A DNA stretch of 5,574 bases. It comes from Erysipelotrichaceae bacterium UBA4808 (GTDB lineage: Bacteria; Bacillota_I; Bacilli_A; Erysipelotrichales; Erysipelotrichaceae). The DNA is taken from positions 1-5,574 of the forward strand of contig DHGC01000078.1 of assembly GCA_002402585.1 (NCBI GenBank), written 5' to 3'. Both the position numbers and the translations under genes were made by a program. This document shows, in pieces, positions 4,817 through 5,574 of this stretch (within the stretch, counting starts at the first letter, position 1; each line of letters starts with the position of its first letter). The notes below the pieces were generated by a model. That model ran no database searches, was not told the origin of the DNA, and saw only the letters and a program-made list of their open reading frames with translations.

Positions 4817-5253
4817 GAGCCCACCTCACTGATCAAAGTGAAATGATACGAACTCGCATTTAAATCCTTGTGAATCACATCAACAATAATCTGCTGACCT
4901 TCACTTCTAAATGTTAGTTGTGCAATTTCCGCAATCCGTTGTCCACTCTTTTCCAATATTTGATTGGTCTCGGAAACCTGTTCTACCAAATAACCGTCCT
5001 CAAGATAAAGTAAGGTATAGTACCCAGGATGATTGATTTGTAAACGATTTTCATCCACAACCCATGCCCCTAAGGCATCCGCTTGTTTTAAACGTTGATT
5101 GAAATACAAATGCAAAGTCCGTTCATTGAACATTTCATTCGCTTCATCGTGCATCTGATCAAAGATGATTGTAGCCAAATACAACATAAAAACCATTGCC
5201 ACCGCAAAGATGCTTAAGATGATCCAATGGATGATGGGACTGATTTGACGCAT
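4813..5253 (-). CDS. DUF4860-like pseudopilin of the pilus operon
   Basis: A 146-residue protein with one N-terminal membrane helix (about 7-31, PIIHWIILSIFAVAMVFMLY), a helical stretch to about residue 60 and a beta-rich C-terminal domain. The series YFNQRLKQAD (50-59), YYTLLYLEDGYLVEQ (78-92), SGQRIAEIAQLTF (103-115) and a final pair of strands follows the pattern I recall for DUF4860 and for ComGF/GspJ-type minor pilins: conserved Gln-x-Asp after the helix, a Tyr-rich strand, then DG-x-L. It lacks a GFTLIE-type cleavage site, so it is either processed unusually or stays membrane-anchored. The start is clear, with GAGGAG at 5259-5264 5 nt upstream, and the ATG directly abuts the preceding TAG. 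Its stop overlaps the next start (ATGA). The gene call is sure; the family call is moderate. Confidence 0.87.
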   Translation of the reverse strand: MRQISPIIHWIILSIFAVAMVFMLYLATIIFDQMHDEANEMFNERTLHLYFNQRLKQADALGAWVVDENRLQINHPGYYTLLYLEDGYLVEQVSETNQILEKSGQRIAEIAQLTFRSEGQQIIVDVIHKDLNASSYHFTLISEVGS

Positions 5254-5544
5254 CTATTCTCCTCGATCGAAAAGTGTAATATCCGGACGGATATTTGACG
5301 CAAACGCTTTATAAGAAACATAGACCATCTGCTCATTCAAAACCAAACCATAATGTTCAACTAAATAATCGATTGAAGCTGGATAAAAACCTTCTTGTGC
5401 ATAACATAGATTTAAGCTTCGTTGAATGGCTTGTTCAAGTACTTCCAATTGTCGATCCCGTTGATTCATTTGAAAGCGTTGAGCAAAAAACACACCCAAA
5501 GCTAAGACAACGATCACGATGAGCACATTTATGAACTTACGCAT
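5254..5544 (-). CDS. Short pilin-like protein with CYAxEGxYP motif
   Basis: A 96-residue protein with a basic start (MRKF), a membrane helix at about 5-21, an amphipathic helical section (RDRQLEVLEQAIQRSL, 29-44) and a compact C-terminal region: CYAQEGFYPASIDYLVEHYGL (47-67), then a strand YVSYKAFASNIRPDITLFD. The order of motifs (aliphatic helix, A-x-x-R-x-x-x-x-C-Y-A-x-E-G-x-Y-P, L-x-E-H-Y-G-L, F-x-S-N-x-x-P-(D/E)-I-T) matches an unnamed family I recall from Lachnospiraceae and relatives beside GspE/GspF-type genes. The EGxYP element also occurs in true type IV pilins after helix 1, supporting a pilin-like fold. There is no prepilin cleavage motif. Its ATG abuts the upstream TAA; the ribosome binding site is weak (GGGGTT at 5549-5554), suggesting coupling to the upstream gene. 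Confidence 0.87.
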   Translation of the reverse strand: MRKFINVLIVIVVLALGVFFAQRFQMNQRDRQLEVLEQAIQRSLNLCYAQEGFYPASIDYLVEHYGLVLNEQMVYVSYKAFASNIRPDITLFDRGE

Positions 5545-5574
5545 TTAGAACCCCAAAACCTGCATCGCTTGCAG
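5545..5574 (-). CDS. 3' end of an upstream operon gene, possibly GspF/PilC platform protein
   Basis: Partial: only the last 9 codons (LQAMQVLGF) and TAA are in the window, running off the right edge on the minus strand. The reading frame is inferred from its fit to the operon: the TAA directly abuts the next ATG, as at the other junctions. A short hydrophobic C terminus of this type fits GspF/PilC inner-membrane platform proteins, which normally precede pilin genes in such operons, but nine residues cannot prove it. Confidence 0.4.
   Translation of the reverse strand: MQAMQVLGF

Noticed and set aside
1..5574. CRISPR array, tRNA, rRNA, riboswitch or insertion sequence
   Set aside because: No regularly spaced repeats, no cloverleaf or rRNA-like segments, no long leader before any gene, and no transposase or terminal inverted repeats were found by reading both strands.

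Overview
The window looks like chromosomal DNA from a low-to-moderate GC Bacillota (Firmicutes), most probably a gut Erysipelotrichia or Clostridia lineage. This is an inference. It rests on strong Shine-Dalgarno sequences, a DegV-family protein, a YbjQ protein paired with a small membrane protein, and above all a cluster of short pilin-like proteins that resemble unnamed proteins I associate with Lachnospiraceae/Erysipelotrichaceae pilus or type II secretion loci. No rRNA, tRNA, insertion sequence or CRISPR array is visible. Coding density is very high.

Left part (1-880, + strand): a two-gene membrane-protein operon with an ATGA overlap. The first protein is polytopic with a CTPC motif in a membrane segment. 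The second is a three-helix DUF1475-like protein. They end at a C(TTCG)G hairpin that overlaps the stop codons of both converging genes and probably serves both strands.

Second part (878-2298, - strand): a DegV-family fatty-acid-binding protein gene with its own hairpin terminator, followed by a GTG-started two-helix membrane protein gene whose 3' end overlaps a YbjQ/UPF0145 gene by 20 nt.

Third part (2299-2987, + strand): a divergent gene for a cytoplasmic C39-like (papain-fold) cysteine peptidase homologue. The divergent intergenic region carries mirrored TATGCTAA(A/G)AT elements that look like back-to-back extended -10 sites. The peptidase gene converges with pilT by a 19-nt overlap, and its apparent intrinsic terminator lies inside the pilT coding sequence.

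Right part (2969-5574, - strand): a tightly packed pilus operon entering from the right edge. Its order of transcription is the last 9 codons of an upstream gene (possibly the GspF/PilC platform protein), four small proteins with one N-terminal membrane anchor each (96, 146, 115 and 143 aa), then the PilT retraction ATPase. All junctions are overlaps or gaps of 0-1 nt. None of the four anchors has a normal prepilin peptidase site, yet position and architecture match minor pilins/pseudopilins. This non-canonical pilin set joined to PilT is the most interesting system in the window.
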